From Staphylococcus equorum (GTDB lineage Bacteria > Bacillota > Bacilli > Staphylococcales > Staphylococcaceae), in contig NZ_JAMBPV010000003.1 of NCBI RefSeq assembly GCF_029531845.1, positions 186,001 to 250,000 of the forward strand: a DNA stretch of 64,000 bases. The letters run 5' to 3'. Made by a program: the position numbers and the translations under genes. The notes under the pieces are model-generated. The model did not search any database. It was not told where the DNA came from and saw only the letters and a program-made list of their open reading frames with translations. Positions 56,212 through 64,000 of this stretch are shown here, piece by piece; the first letter of the stretch is position 1, and every line of letters starts with the position of its first letter.

Positions 56212-57435
56212 ATGTTTAAAAACACGGGTAAGATTTTACGATCACTTGGCCCAGGGATGATTATCACTGCTTCATTTATTGGCCCTGGTACAGTAACAAC
56301 CATGACTCAAGGCGGCGCAAGCTTTGGCTATAGCTTATTATGGGCAGTTGCCTTTTCAATCATCGCCACTATCGTGTTACAAGAAATGATTATCCGGTTA
56401 TCTCTCGTTACACGTGAAGGTTTAGGTGAAGCGATTCAAGATTTATTTTCTAATAAAATCGGTAAGCTGATCATCGTGTGGTTCACGCTTATTGCTGTCA
56501 CCATTGGGTGTGCTGCCTATATTAGTGGTGACTTGATTGGAACTTCACTTGGTGCATCTTACTTACTTAATTTACCTGAAAACTGGGTTGCTCCAGTTAT
56601 TGGTGTCATAATATTACTTATTGGATTATTTGGTAACTATAAATTTTTAGAAAAAGTTATGCTTGTACTCATGGTTATTATGGGTGTTATATTTATCACT
56701 ACGATGATTGCTATAAAACCAGATGTTATGGGCATTTTAAAAGGTGCCTTTATTCCAACAATACCAGATGGTTCTATTCTTACTGTTATTGCTCTAATCG
56801 GCACAACAGTTGTGCCATATAACTTTTTCATCCATTCAACAGCTGTGCATGAACGTTTTAGCGGAGTTAAAGAATTGAAGTTCGCACGTTGGGATACGAT
56901 TATTTCAATCACAATCGGTGGAGTTATTTCAGCCGCGATATTAATTTCAGCGGCAACTTTAATTAAAGGCGAAGAAGTAACAAGTGTCATTCAACTTGCC
57001 GGTCCGTTAGAACCTGTACTTGGTGATGCTGCGCCAATAGCGATTAGTATAGGGTTATTCGCTGCAGGTCTGTCATCAGCAATTGCTTCTCCAACTGGTG
57101 CCGCTGCAACGATTAGTAGTTTACTTGGTTGGAAAGGCGGTATGCAAAGTAAGAAGTACAAACTTGTCTTTGTTGTGATTATCATTATTGGAATCATTAC
57201 TTCAGCACTTGGTTTCGAACCGCTTCAAGTCTTACTTATTGCTCAAGCATTAAATGGTATGATCTTACCTCTTGTTGCAATACTTATCTTTATTATTATT
57301 AATAAGAAAAATTTAATGGGCCGTTTTGCAAATACACTTTGGCTCAATATTATCGGAGGACTCGTTGTCTTAACTGTTTCCTTCTTAGGTATCTATAGTC
57401 TTATTGATGCCATAACAACTTTCGTTTCAGGATAA
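56212..57435 (+). CDS. Nramp-fold transporter lacking the metal-binding motifs
   Basis: 407 residues, about 11 TM helices of the Nramp family (SLGPGMIITASFIGPGT, GGASFGYSLLWAVAFSIIATIVLQEM). Canonical Nramp TM1 reads DPGN; here it is GPGT (24-27). Canonical TM6 reads MPH; here it is VPY (201-203). The Asp, Asn and Met that hold Mn/Fe are therefore absent, and transport of another solute is likely. Its operon partner is the arginase-fold hydrolase, so it may import that enzyme's guanidino substrate (inference). GAGGAG precedes the start. Confidence 0.83.
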   Translation: MFKNTGKILRSLGPGMIITASFIGPGTVTTMTQGGASFGYSLLWAVAFSIIATIVLQEMIIRLSLVTREGLGEAIQDLFSNKIGKLIIVWFTLIAVTIGCAAYISGDLIGTSLGASYLLNLPENWVAPVIGVIILLIGLFGNYKFLEKVMLVLMVIMGVIFITTMIAIKPDVMGILKGAFIPTIPDGSILTVIALIGTTVVPYNFFIHSTAVHERFSGVKELKFARWDTIISITIGGVISAAILISAATLIKGEEVTSVIQLAGPLEPVLGDAAPIAISIGLFAAGLSSAIASPTGAAATISSLLGWKGGMQSKKYKLVFVVIIIIGIITSALGFEPLQVLLIAQALNGMILPLVAILIFIIINKKNLMGRFANTLWLNIIGGLVVLTVSFLGIYSLIDAITTFVSG

Positions 57436-57452
57436 ATTCATAATAAAAAATG

Positions 57453-57507
57453 ACGAAAACCCAAAAACAACGTATCATCACTGATATATTGTTTCTGGGT
57501 TTTTTAA
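57453..57507. terminator. Bidirectional terminator
   Basis: AAAACCCAAAAACAA / TTGTTTCTGGGTTTTTT between the convergent transporter and araB. Confidence 0.8.
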
Positions 57508-57524
57508 TTATACCGTTAATTCTC

Positions 57525-59153
57525 TTACATCAATTGCGCAACATCACGCATAATGCTCGCTTTTTTATAGCCATGGATGTCATGTAATGATTGATATGCG
57601 TCAAATAACTTTTTATAGATTTTCACTTTATTGGGTTGAGGTTCGACAGTGTATAAGACGGGTTCTTTCATTGCTTTTACCGCTTCACTAAACTCTGTAT
57701 GCGCCCCACCACATATTGCGCCTAGAATAGCTGCGCCAATTGCTGGTGCATAGTCACTATCAATAACTGTTACGCGTTTGTCGAGCACATTTGCATAGAT
57801 ATCCATGAGTAATGTATTCTTTTTAGGAATGCCACCACAAGCAAATACATGATCCACTTCCATGTTCCATCCTTCATACTGTTGCATAATCATTTTAGTA
57901 CCAAATGCAGTTGCCTCCATGTAAGCACGATAAATTTCTTCATGTCTTGTATGTAATCCCATGCCAAATAAGCAACCTTTCAAATGACTATCACTGAGTA
58001 CACTTCTATTGCCGTTATGCCAATCTAGTGCAATGAGCCCACTTTCACCGGGATATAGTTTAGCTGCCTTTTCATTTAATAATTCAAAAATTGAAATATC
58101 ACGTGTCTTCGCCTCTTTGACGTCATCATACGGCGTTTGTTTCGCCACGTACTCGAATAAGTCTCCTACAGCTGTTTGACCTGCCTCGTACGCATAAAGC
58201 TCTGGAATAATGGCACCTTTAACTGAACCAGAAATACCAGGCACCTTGTGTTGTTCTTTATTAAGCATTAAATGACATGTGCTTGTGCCCATGACCATAG
58301 TCATTTCTTTATCTCTTTCTGAACCTATTCCTAATAAACTCGCATGTGCATCAATAATAAAAGGACTTACTTGCGTTTCTGGTGAAAGTCCTAATTTTTC
58401 TGCCATTGCCTGACTAACCTTACCTACAGTTTCACCAATATTAACGACAGGTGCCTCCACTTTATCTCTTACAATTTTAGATAAATTATTATCCACTTTA
58501 TCAAACAAATCGTAATGGAACCCTGTCTCCGCTTCCCAGAACGACTTAAAGCCTAAGCCACAATTTGATCTGACATTTTGCTCAGTAAGCCGATTGACAA
58601 TCCAATCACCCGCCTCCATGATATACGCACTCTCTGCTATAACTTCAGGCGCCTTATTGTTCACTTCCATAATCTTAGGGATCATCCACTCACTACTCAC
58701 ATTAAAGCCATAGTAGCCTAACCAACGATTCTTTTCTTCTAACGCAGTCTTAAATAATACATCTGCTTCATCTTGCGCGCCATGATGCTTCCATAATTTG
58801 ACGTAAGCATGTGGATTATCTTTAAATCCTTCCTTATTATGAATGGGTTCCATATTTTCATCCACAAATACCACAGTAGACGATGTGAAATCTATACCGA
58901 TGCCGACGATTTCGTTTGGCGCAATTTGCGTTTTTGCTAAAATAGCTGGAATGCCTTCTTCAATGACTTCCATATAATCATTCGCATTTTGTAGTGAGAA
59001 ACTTTGAGGTAGTTTTTGACCATCAAGTTCTCCTTCAATCGTGCCATGCGTATACGCTTTAATAAATTGTTCTACAATTTCACCATTCTCTGTATTTATA
59101 AGGAAGGCCCTCCCAGAACCTGTTCCAAAATCTATACCTATACTGTAAGCCAT
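57525..59153 (-). CDS. araB: Ribulokinase
   Basis: 542 residues, FGGY kinase. GIDFGTGSGRAFLIN (ATP/phosphate 1), GIGIDFTSSTVVFVDEN, WMIPKIMEV and VFACGGIPKKNTLLMDIYANVLDKRVTVID (FGGY signature 2) match L-ribulokinase, which makes L-ribulose 5-phosphate from L-ribulose. araA and araD are not in the window. A cre-like site lies just upstream, suggesting carbon catabolite control. GGAGGG precedes the start. Confidence 0.9.
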   Translation of the reverse strand: MAYSIGIDFGTGSGRAFLINTENGEIVEQFIKAYTHGTIEGELDGQKLPQSFSLQNANDYMEVIEEGIPAILAKTQIAPNEIVGIGIDFTSSTVVFVDENMEPIHNKEGFKDNPHAYVKLWKHHGAQDEADVLFKTALEEKNRWLGYYGFNVSSEWMIPKIMEVNNKAPEVIAESAYIMEAGDWIVNRLTEQNVRSNCGLGFKSFWEAETGFHYDLFDKVDNNLSKIVRDKVEAPVVNIGETVGKVSQAMAEKLGLSPETQVSPFIIDAHASLLGIGSERDKEMTMVMGTSTCHLMLNKEQHKVPGISGSVKGAIIPELYAYEAGQTAVGDLFEYVAKQTPYDDVKEAKTRDISIFELLNEKAAKLYPGESGLIALDWHNGNRSVLSDSHLKGCLFGMGLHTRHEEIYRAYMEATAFGTKMIMQQYEGWNMEVDHVFACGGIPKKNTLLMDIYANVLDKRVTVIDSDYAPAIGAAILGAICGGAHTEFSEAVKAMKEPVLYTVEPQPNKVKIYKKLFDAYQSLHDIHGYKKASIMRDVAQLM

Positions 59154-59182
59154 ACTTTAACCCTCCAGATCTTTCTACATTT

Positions 59183-59197
59183 CAGAAAACGCTTTCT
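59183..59197 (-). promoter_or_regulatory. cre site upstream of araB
   Basis: AAGAAAGCGTTTTCT (minus strand) fits the CcpA consensus WTGNAARCGNWWWCW with one mismatch and lies about 30 nt before the start codon. Confidence 0.6.
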
Positions 59198-59231
59198 TAA
59201 ATCATAATTAAGATTCTATAAAAATACAAGA

Positions 59232-59275
59232 GAGCGGGATAGAAATCAAAATTTGATTTCGTATTCCCGCCCCCC
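59232..59275. terminator. Terminator-like hairpin related to the 39.2-kb element
   Basis: GCGGGATAGAAATCAAA / TTTGATTTCGTATTCCCGC. Same hairpin family as the one ending at about 39292. It separates araB from the ABC gene. Confidence 0.65.
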
Positions 59276-59309
59276 ATAATACTTATTATCATTGTCACAC
59301 TAAAACAAT

Positions 59310-61031
59310 TTAAAACGTCTCAACTTCATTAAACTGAGATAAATAAAGTTGTTTATAATGGCTATCTTGCTGCATCAAGACTTCATGACTACCTTCTTCT
59401 AAGATTTCACCATCTTTGATAAAGATAATACGGTCTACGTCTTTAATCGTTGATAGACGATGCGCAATAATGAGCGACGTTCTATTTTCTGATAGTTTTT
59501 TAAATGCCAATTGAATTTTATTTTCTGTTTCTATATCTAATGCACTTGTAGCTTCATCTAAAATAATAATAGATGGGTCTTTTAAAAACATTCTAGCAAT
59601 GGAAATTCGTTGTTTTTGTCCACCAGATAATTTCGTACCTCTCTCACCCACAAGTGTATCTAAACCAAATGGTAAGTCTTTGATAAATGTTTCTAATTGC
59701 GCATTTTTAATTGCGTCCCATATTGCAGTTTCATCAGCTTCTAAATGACCATATACGATATTGTCTCTTAAAGTACCAGAGAATAGGAATACATCCTGCT
59801 GTACGACACCAATTTCTGCACGTAGTGATGCTAATTGAATCGATTTGATGCTTCGCCCGTTAATTAAGATATCACCATCATCAACTTCATAGAATCTTGG
59901 TAATAGAGAACTGATTGTCGTTTTACCACTACCGCTCGGCCCAACTAAGGCAATCTTCTCGCCTTGCTGAATATCTAAATTCAGTTTTTTTAGAATCGGT
60001 GTTTCGCCATACCCAAATGTTACATCTTTATATTGAATCACTTTAGGATCATTCGGCATTCCGACTGCGTCCGGCGCATCTTGTATTTCTGGATCAATAC
60101 TTAATATTTCTCTAAAGTTTTTAAATCCTGCAATCGCTTTAGGAAATAGCTCTATAATCATATTAATTTGTTGTAATGGCTTAAATAGTACATTCGTAAT
60201 CATGATAAATGCAACGATACCACCATAAGATAAATCACCATTCAACACAAAATAACTTCCGACTACTAAAACAATAATTAATGTCAGTTTTTGGGCAATA
60301 TGACTGATTGTAATATTCCAAGACATATAATTATATGCTTTTAATTTTGTAGCTCTAAAATTATCGTTTATATTTCTAAATTTCGTTTGCTCATGATTTT
60401 CATTTGTAAAAGCCTGTACAAGTCTTATGCCACCCACATTATCTGCGATTAATTCATTAAAACGTGACACATTTGTAAATAAATTCTTAAATGCACGAGA
60501 CATTTTTTGGCTGAAAAATATGGCCAAGATAAAAACAATTGGCACCACACAAAATGTAATGAGCGCTAATTTCACATCAATCGTTAACATAATGACAAAT
60601 GCACCAATAAGCGTCATGATAGATAGAAATACATCTTCTGGGCCATGATGTGCAGCTTCACCAATATCCATCAAATCATTCGTCAGTCGGCCAATGAGTT
60701 TTCCGGATTTTTGGTTATCAAAATACTTAAAATTCAATTTCTGAATATGACTATATAAATCATTGCGCATATCACGCTCTATATTTGTACCTAACTTATG
60801 TCCCCAATATGTCACGATAAATTTAAGCACCGCTTCGATTGCAAACACAAACAATAATGCAACTCCAAAAATCACTATGAGGTTCCATTGATTTGTAGGT
60901 AATAAACGGTCAATATATAAACTTGTAATAAGCGGGAAAATTAATTCCAACAAACCAACAATAATTGCCGATCCAAAATCTAAGAAAAACAAACCTTTAT
61001 ATGGTTTGTAGTAGTTAAAAAATGCTTTCAC
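59310..61031 (-). CDS. ABC half-transporter, fused TM and ATPase domains (multidrug type)
   Basis: 573 residues. TM domain about 1-300 with six helices; nucleotide-binding domain from about 335: GPSGSGKTT, GVVQQDVFLF (Q-loop), LSGGQKQRISIARM, IIILDEATSALD, IIAHRLSTIKD. Sav1866/YfiB-like exporters of this type homodimerise and export drugs or lipids. Monocistronic. Confidence 0.9.
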   Translation of the reverse strand: MKAFFNYYKPYKGLFFLDFGSAIIVGLLELIFPLITSLYIDRLLPTNQWNLIVIFGVALLFVFAIEAVLKFIVTYWGHKLGTNIERDMRNDLYSHIQKLNFKYFDNQKSGKLIGRLTNDLMDIGEAAHHGPEDVFLSIMTLIGAFVIMLTIDVKLALITFCVVPIVFILAIFFSQKMSRAFKNLFTNVSRFNELIADNVGGIRLVQAFTNENHEQTKFRNINDNFRATKLKAYNYMSWNITISHIAQKLTLIIVLVVGSYFVLNGDLSYGGIVAFIMITNVLFKPLQQINMIIELFPKAIAGFKNFREILSIDPEIQDAPDAVGMPNDPKVIQYKDVTFGYGETPILKKLNLDIQQGEKIALVGPSGSGKTTISSLLPRFYEVDDGDILINGRSIKSIQLASLRAEIGVVQQDVFLFSGTLRDNIVYGHLEADETAIWDAIKNAQLETFIKDLPFGLDTLVGERGTKLSGGQKQRISIARMFLKDPSIIILDEATSALDIETENKIQLAFKKLSENRTSLIIAHRLSTIKDVDRIIFIKDGEILEEGSHEVLMQQDSHYKQLYLSQFNEVETF

Positions 61032-61208
61032 AACGTCCCACCTATTCTATAACTTAATCCCTCACACATGATTTATATTATGGATTAATTGATACAGATT
61101 ATCAATATCATTCAACTAATATTCGTGACATTTGTAAAAATAAATTTATAACACTCAAATAAATTTTTATTTCATTCCTTTTCATCTTTACCATATAAAA
61201 TAACAACA

Positions 61209-61254
61209 AAAAATAAACTCCTTAATCAAGGTTGAATTAAGGAGTTTATTTTAA
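61209..61254. terminator. Terminator of the hexuronate operon
   Basis: AAAATAAACTCCTTAAT / ATTAAGGAGTTTATTTT, just past the uxuB-type SDR stop. Confidence 0.85.
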
Positions 61255-61268
61255 AATTTACATCTATT

Positions 61269-62090
61269 TTATACGCCAGAGTAAGATGAGAAGCCGCCAT
61301 CTACAGGAACAATGATACCTGTAACAAAGCCACTTAATTCTTTATCCATTAACCAATAAAGTGTACCTAGGATATCTTCTGGTACACCAAAACGGTTCAT
61401 TGGTGTTTGTGATAGAATTTTTGAAGCGCGTTCTGAATAAGAACCATCTTCATTTCTAAGTAACGCTTTATTTTGAGCTGTTTCAAAGAATCCAGGTGCA
61501 ATTGCATTCACTCGAATTTGACCAGCAAAGTAAGTACTCAACCATTGCGTAAAGTTACTCACGGATGCTTTCGCGCCACTGTATGCTGGAATCTTAGTTA
61601 GTGGTGTAAATGCATTCATTGAAGAAATGTTAATAATTGTGCCTGTCTCAGATGTGACAACATCTTTACCAAATATTTGGGACGGTAAAAATGTACCTGT
61701 ATAATTTAATTTAAATACTTTATCAATACCATCCTCTGTTAAATCAAAGAATGTTTTATCACCATTTTCATCATACATTTCATCATTTGTTGTAGCATTC
61801 GGGTTATTACCACCTGCACCATTAATGAGAATTGTAACTGCGCCAAATGTATCGTTAAATTTTAGTTTTGCATGTGTTAAAGCATCTTTATCTAACACAT
61901 TTGCCACTAATGCGACTGTTTGTTTTCTTTCTTTATCTATTTCATCTTGTAATTTAACAATTTTATCTTCAGAACGTCCTAAAATACCTACGTTGGCACC
62001 TTTTTCTACCAGTCCTTTGACAAACGTTGATCCAATAACACCTGTTGCACCAGTGATTACTACATTGACTCCTTCAAATTGTCTTGTCAT
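61269..62090 (-). CDS. uxuB: SDR-type D-mannonate oxidoreductase (fructuronate reductase)
   Basis: 273 residues, classical SDR: TGATGVIGSTF, NGAGGNNPNATTND, NISSMNAFTPLTKIPAYSGAK (YxxxK) and PVDGGFSSYSG. This is the SDR replacement of the polyol-dehydrogenase-type UxuB found in Firmicutes. It interconverts D-fructuronate and D-mannonate. Its start overlaps the uxuA stop (TAATG). Confidence 0.87.
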   Translation of the reverse strand: MTRQFEGVNVVITGATGVIGSTFVKGLVEKGANVGILGRSEDKIVKLQDEIDKERKQTVALVANVLDKDALTHAKLKFNDTFGAVTILINGAGGNNPNATTNDEMYDENGDKTFFDLTEDGIDKVFKLNYTGTFLPSQIFGKDVVTSETGTIINISSMNAFTPLTKIPAYSGAKASVSNFTQWLSTYFAGQIRVNAIAPGFFETAQNKALLRNEDGSYSERASKILSQTPMNRFGVPEDILGTLYWLMDKELSGFVTGIIVPVDGGFSSYSGV

Positions 62091-63121
62091 TATTTACTCA
62101 CTCCTTCAATTAAACCGTTAATATAAGTTGCGCCTAATGCTCTGTCGAACAATCCGTAACCTGCTTTACCTGTTTCACCCCAAATCATACGTCCGTGATC
62201 TGGTCTGATTGTGCCTTTGAAGTTAACCTCTTTCAGTGCTTCTACTACAGCCTTCATATCTACCGAGCCATGTTTCGATAAATGACCTGTTTCTAAGAAT
62301 GAATGTGAATCTAATCGTTTCACATTACGCATATGCACGAAATGGATATGCTCGCCAAACGTTCTAATCATGCTTGGTAAATCATTTTCTGCTAATGAAC
62401 CTAAAGATCCCGTACAGAAGCAAATACCATTATTTTTGCTATCATTTATTGATAGTAAACGTTCATAGCTATCTTTGTTTTTAATGATACGTGGGATACC
62501 AAATATAGGCCATGGTGGATCATCCGGATGTATCGCCAGATCAATATCATGTTCGATTGCAGTTGGTAATACACCATCTAAGAAGTACTTCAAGTTCGAC
62601 CACAATTGCTCGTCCGATGTTTCACGATAAGATGTAATCAAATGATTCATTTCTTCTCTTGAATAACTTTCGTCCCAACCTGGTAAGTTTAAATCTGTTG
62701 TTAATGGGTCAATATCTTTTAACTGATCATGTTTATAAATCAATGTATTAGAGCCATCAGCTAATTCATAGTCTAATTGTGAACGTGTCCAATCAAAGAC
62801 AGGCATAAAGTTATATGTCACTGTCTTAACACCATTTTCTGCTAAATTCACTAATGATGTCTTATAATTTTCAATCAGTTCATCACGTTTTTCAGTACCT
62901 AATTTAATTTCCTCACTTACAGGTAAACTTTCAACGACTTCAAATTTCAATCCTGCCGCTTCGATTGTTTGTTTTAATTTTGCGATTCTTTCTTTTGTCC
63001 AAACCTCACCTACAGGTACATCATAAATTGCAGAAACGATATGCTTCATGTCTGGAATTTGTTTGATATTCTCTAATGTTACTGGATCATCTTCACCGTA
63101 CCAACGAAATGATAATTCCAT
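62090..63121 (-). CDS. uxuA: D-mannonate dehydratase
   Basis: 343 residues. MELSFRWYGEDDPVTLENIKQIP, LAIHPDDPPWPIFGIPRI, CFCTGSLGS, FVHMRNVKR and IRPDHGRMIWGE carry the His/Cys/Asp metal ligands of the UxuA family. It dehydrates D-mannonate to 2-keto-3-deoxygluconate. It lies between uxaC and the SDR in one operon. Confidence 0.93.
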   Translation of the reverse strand: MELSFRWYGEDDPVTLENIKQIPDMKHIVSAIYDVPVGEVWTKERIAKLKQTIEAAGLKFEVVESLPVSEEIKLGTEKRDELIENYKTSLVNLAENGVKTVTYNFMPVFDWTRSQLDYELADGSNTLIYKHDQLKDIDPLTTDLNLPGWDESYSREEMNHLITSYRETSDEQLWSNLKYFLDGVLPTAIEHDIDLAIHPDDPPWPIFGIPRIIKNKDSYERLLSINDSKNNGICFCTGSLGSLAENDLPSMIRTFGEHIHFVHMRNVKRLDSHSFLETGHLSKHGSVDMKAVVEALKEVNFKGTIRPDHGRMIWGETGKAGYGLFDRALGATYINGLIEGVSK

Positions 63122-63123
63122 CG

Positions 63124-64000
63124 TTATACCTCCTTAACGCCTTCTATTTTGAATAAATTCACTGCATTGTTATAGCAAATATCTTTTAACATTTGTTCAA
63201 TTGTTGCATCTGATAATGCAATCTCACCTTTTTCAATCTTATCTCCTAGGAAATTACATAAAATTCTTCTGAAATACTCATGGCGTGTATAAGAAATCAT
63301 GCTACGCGAATCTGTAAGCATACCTACAAATTTAGCCAATAAACCGACGTTGGCATAATCTACTAAATGCTGTTCCATGCCTTCTTTCGTGTCATTAAAC
63401 CACCATGCTGCACCTAATTGAACTTTATGTTCACTGTTGGTAAAGTTACCAGCTGTGGCTTGTACCATAAGGTGGTCATTACCATTATTAGGATAAATAA
63501 TCGTATCTGATAATGCCTTGTTTTGTTCAAGGTGGTCTAACATCGCATTCAATGTTTTAGCGCTCAGTTGTTCACCTACACTATCAAATCCACTATCTGT
63601 GCCTGCTACTTTCAACATTTTCGAATTATTATTTCTAGTTGGGCCTAAATGGAATTGTACGACCCAATTTAATTCGTTATATACTTTACTAATTTCAGTT
63701 AATATATAACCCGCTAATTCGTATTGTTGCGTTTCAGAAACTGCTTCACCCTTCATCATGGAGTCATAGATTGACGTAGCTTCTTCTGTTGTCGCATACA
63801 TCAATGGTGCTTTTTCAAAACTTTGGTCTGAACTTCTTGCGCCTTGTCTATTAAAATAATGAACGCGTGTTTTAAGTGCTTCGATATAACTGTTTAAATC
63901 TTTAATTTCACCGTCAATTTTTTGATCCAGCTGCTTAATCTTGTCTTTAACCGTTGTTTCACTTAAGAATACGTAGCTATCTGGTCTGAACGTAGGAATC
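63124..64000 (-). CDS. uxaC: Glucuronate isomerase, 5' end outside the window
   Basis: The reading frame runs open through the right edge of the window (292 codons visible); the internal Met at 63804 is not the start. Visible parts: ETTVKDKIKQLDQKIDG, VQFHLGPTRNNNSKM, GNFTNSEHKVQLGAAWWFND and MLTDSRSMISYTRHEYFRRI. This is the C-terminal two-thirds of UxaC. It isomerises D-glucuronate/galacturonate to the keto-hexuronates used by uxuB/uxuA. Two bases separate it from uxuA. Confidence 0.92.
   Translation of the reverse strand, partial: IPTFRPDSYVFLSETTVKDKIKQLDQKIDGEIKDLNSYIEALKTRVHYFNRQGARSSDQSFEKAPLMYATTEEATSIYDSMMKGEAVSETQQYELAGYILTEISKVYNELNWVVQFHLGPTRNNNSKMLKVAGTDSGFDSVGEQLSAKTLNAMLDHLEQNKALSDTIIYPNNGNDHLMVQATAGNFTNSEHKVQLGAAWWFNDTKEGMEQHLVDYANVGLLAKFVGMLTDSRSMISYTRHEYFRRILCNFLGDKIEKGEIALSDATIEQMLKDICYNNAVNLFKIEGVKEV

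Noticed and set aside
56212..57435. Manganese transporter MntH
   Set aside because: It has the Nramp fold but lacks the DPGN and MPH metal motifs, so the mntH name would mislead.

Overview
The window is low-GC Firmicute DNA (roughly a third G+C) with Staphylococcus-type gene content: a complete crtOPQMN staphyloxanthin operon, a short-chain threonine dehydrogenase close to ilvE, NRPS-like machinery, and strong AGGAGG-type ribosome binding sites. The mix of hxlAB, NAD-formate dehydrogenase, photolyase, two fatty acid desaturases, araB and uxaC/uxuA/uxuB suggests a coagulase-negative species, probably of the S. saprophyticus/S. xylosus group. The species is inferred from gene content, not shown. 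I saw no rRNA, tRNA, CRISPR array, intact insertion sequence or prophage.

Layout. 0.2-1.7 kb: two-gene ABC exporter. 1.9-4.1 kb: DHA2 drug-efflux pump with a TetR regulator. 4.7-7.3 kb: cell-envelope operon (RodA/FtsW-like, PAP2 phosphatase, LCP ligase). 7.6-9.2 kb: hxlAB formaldehyde-fixation genes with a divergent HxlR regulator. 9.7-17.1 kb: secondary-metabolite island with a single-module C-A-PCP-R peptide synthetase, a divergent free-standing condensation-domain protein, an SDR and decayed SDR/FabH fragments. 17.7-20.3 kb: hydrolase, dead DJ-1/PfpI gene and formate dehydrogenase. 20.7-31.4 kb: light/oxidative-stress block with a TspO-like protein, photolyase, PPOX-fold protein and crtNMQPO behind an SDR and a second TspO protein. 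31.8-39.1 kb: FtsX-type ABC exporter, desaturase, small proteins, IsdG-like monooxygenase, second DHA2/TetR pair. 39.5-45.9 kb: a rifampin-phosphotransferase-like enzyme split into two genes with swapped domain order, SGNH hydrolase, aldo-keto reductase, SDR and gene debris. 45.9-64 kb: more conserved metabolism (ilvE, tdh, desaturase 2, mmuM/mmuP, glutamate dehydrogenase, an arginase-fold hydrolase with an Nramp-fold transporter, araB, an ABC half-transporter, and uxuB/uxuA/uxaC running off the right edge).

The first ~46 kb behaves like an accessory region. It carries a dispersed ~100-bp hairpin repeat (about ten full or partial copies), several decayed gene duplicates and many short regulatory dyads; the last 14 kb is compact and lacks the repeat.

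The candidates most worth following as undescribed systems are the single-module reductase-terminated NRPS with its partner condensation protein; the arginase-fold/Nramp-fold pair, in which both proteins have lost canonical metal-site residues; and the split, order-swapped phosphotransferase pair.
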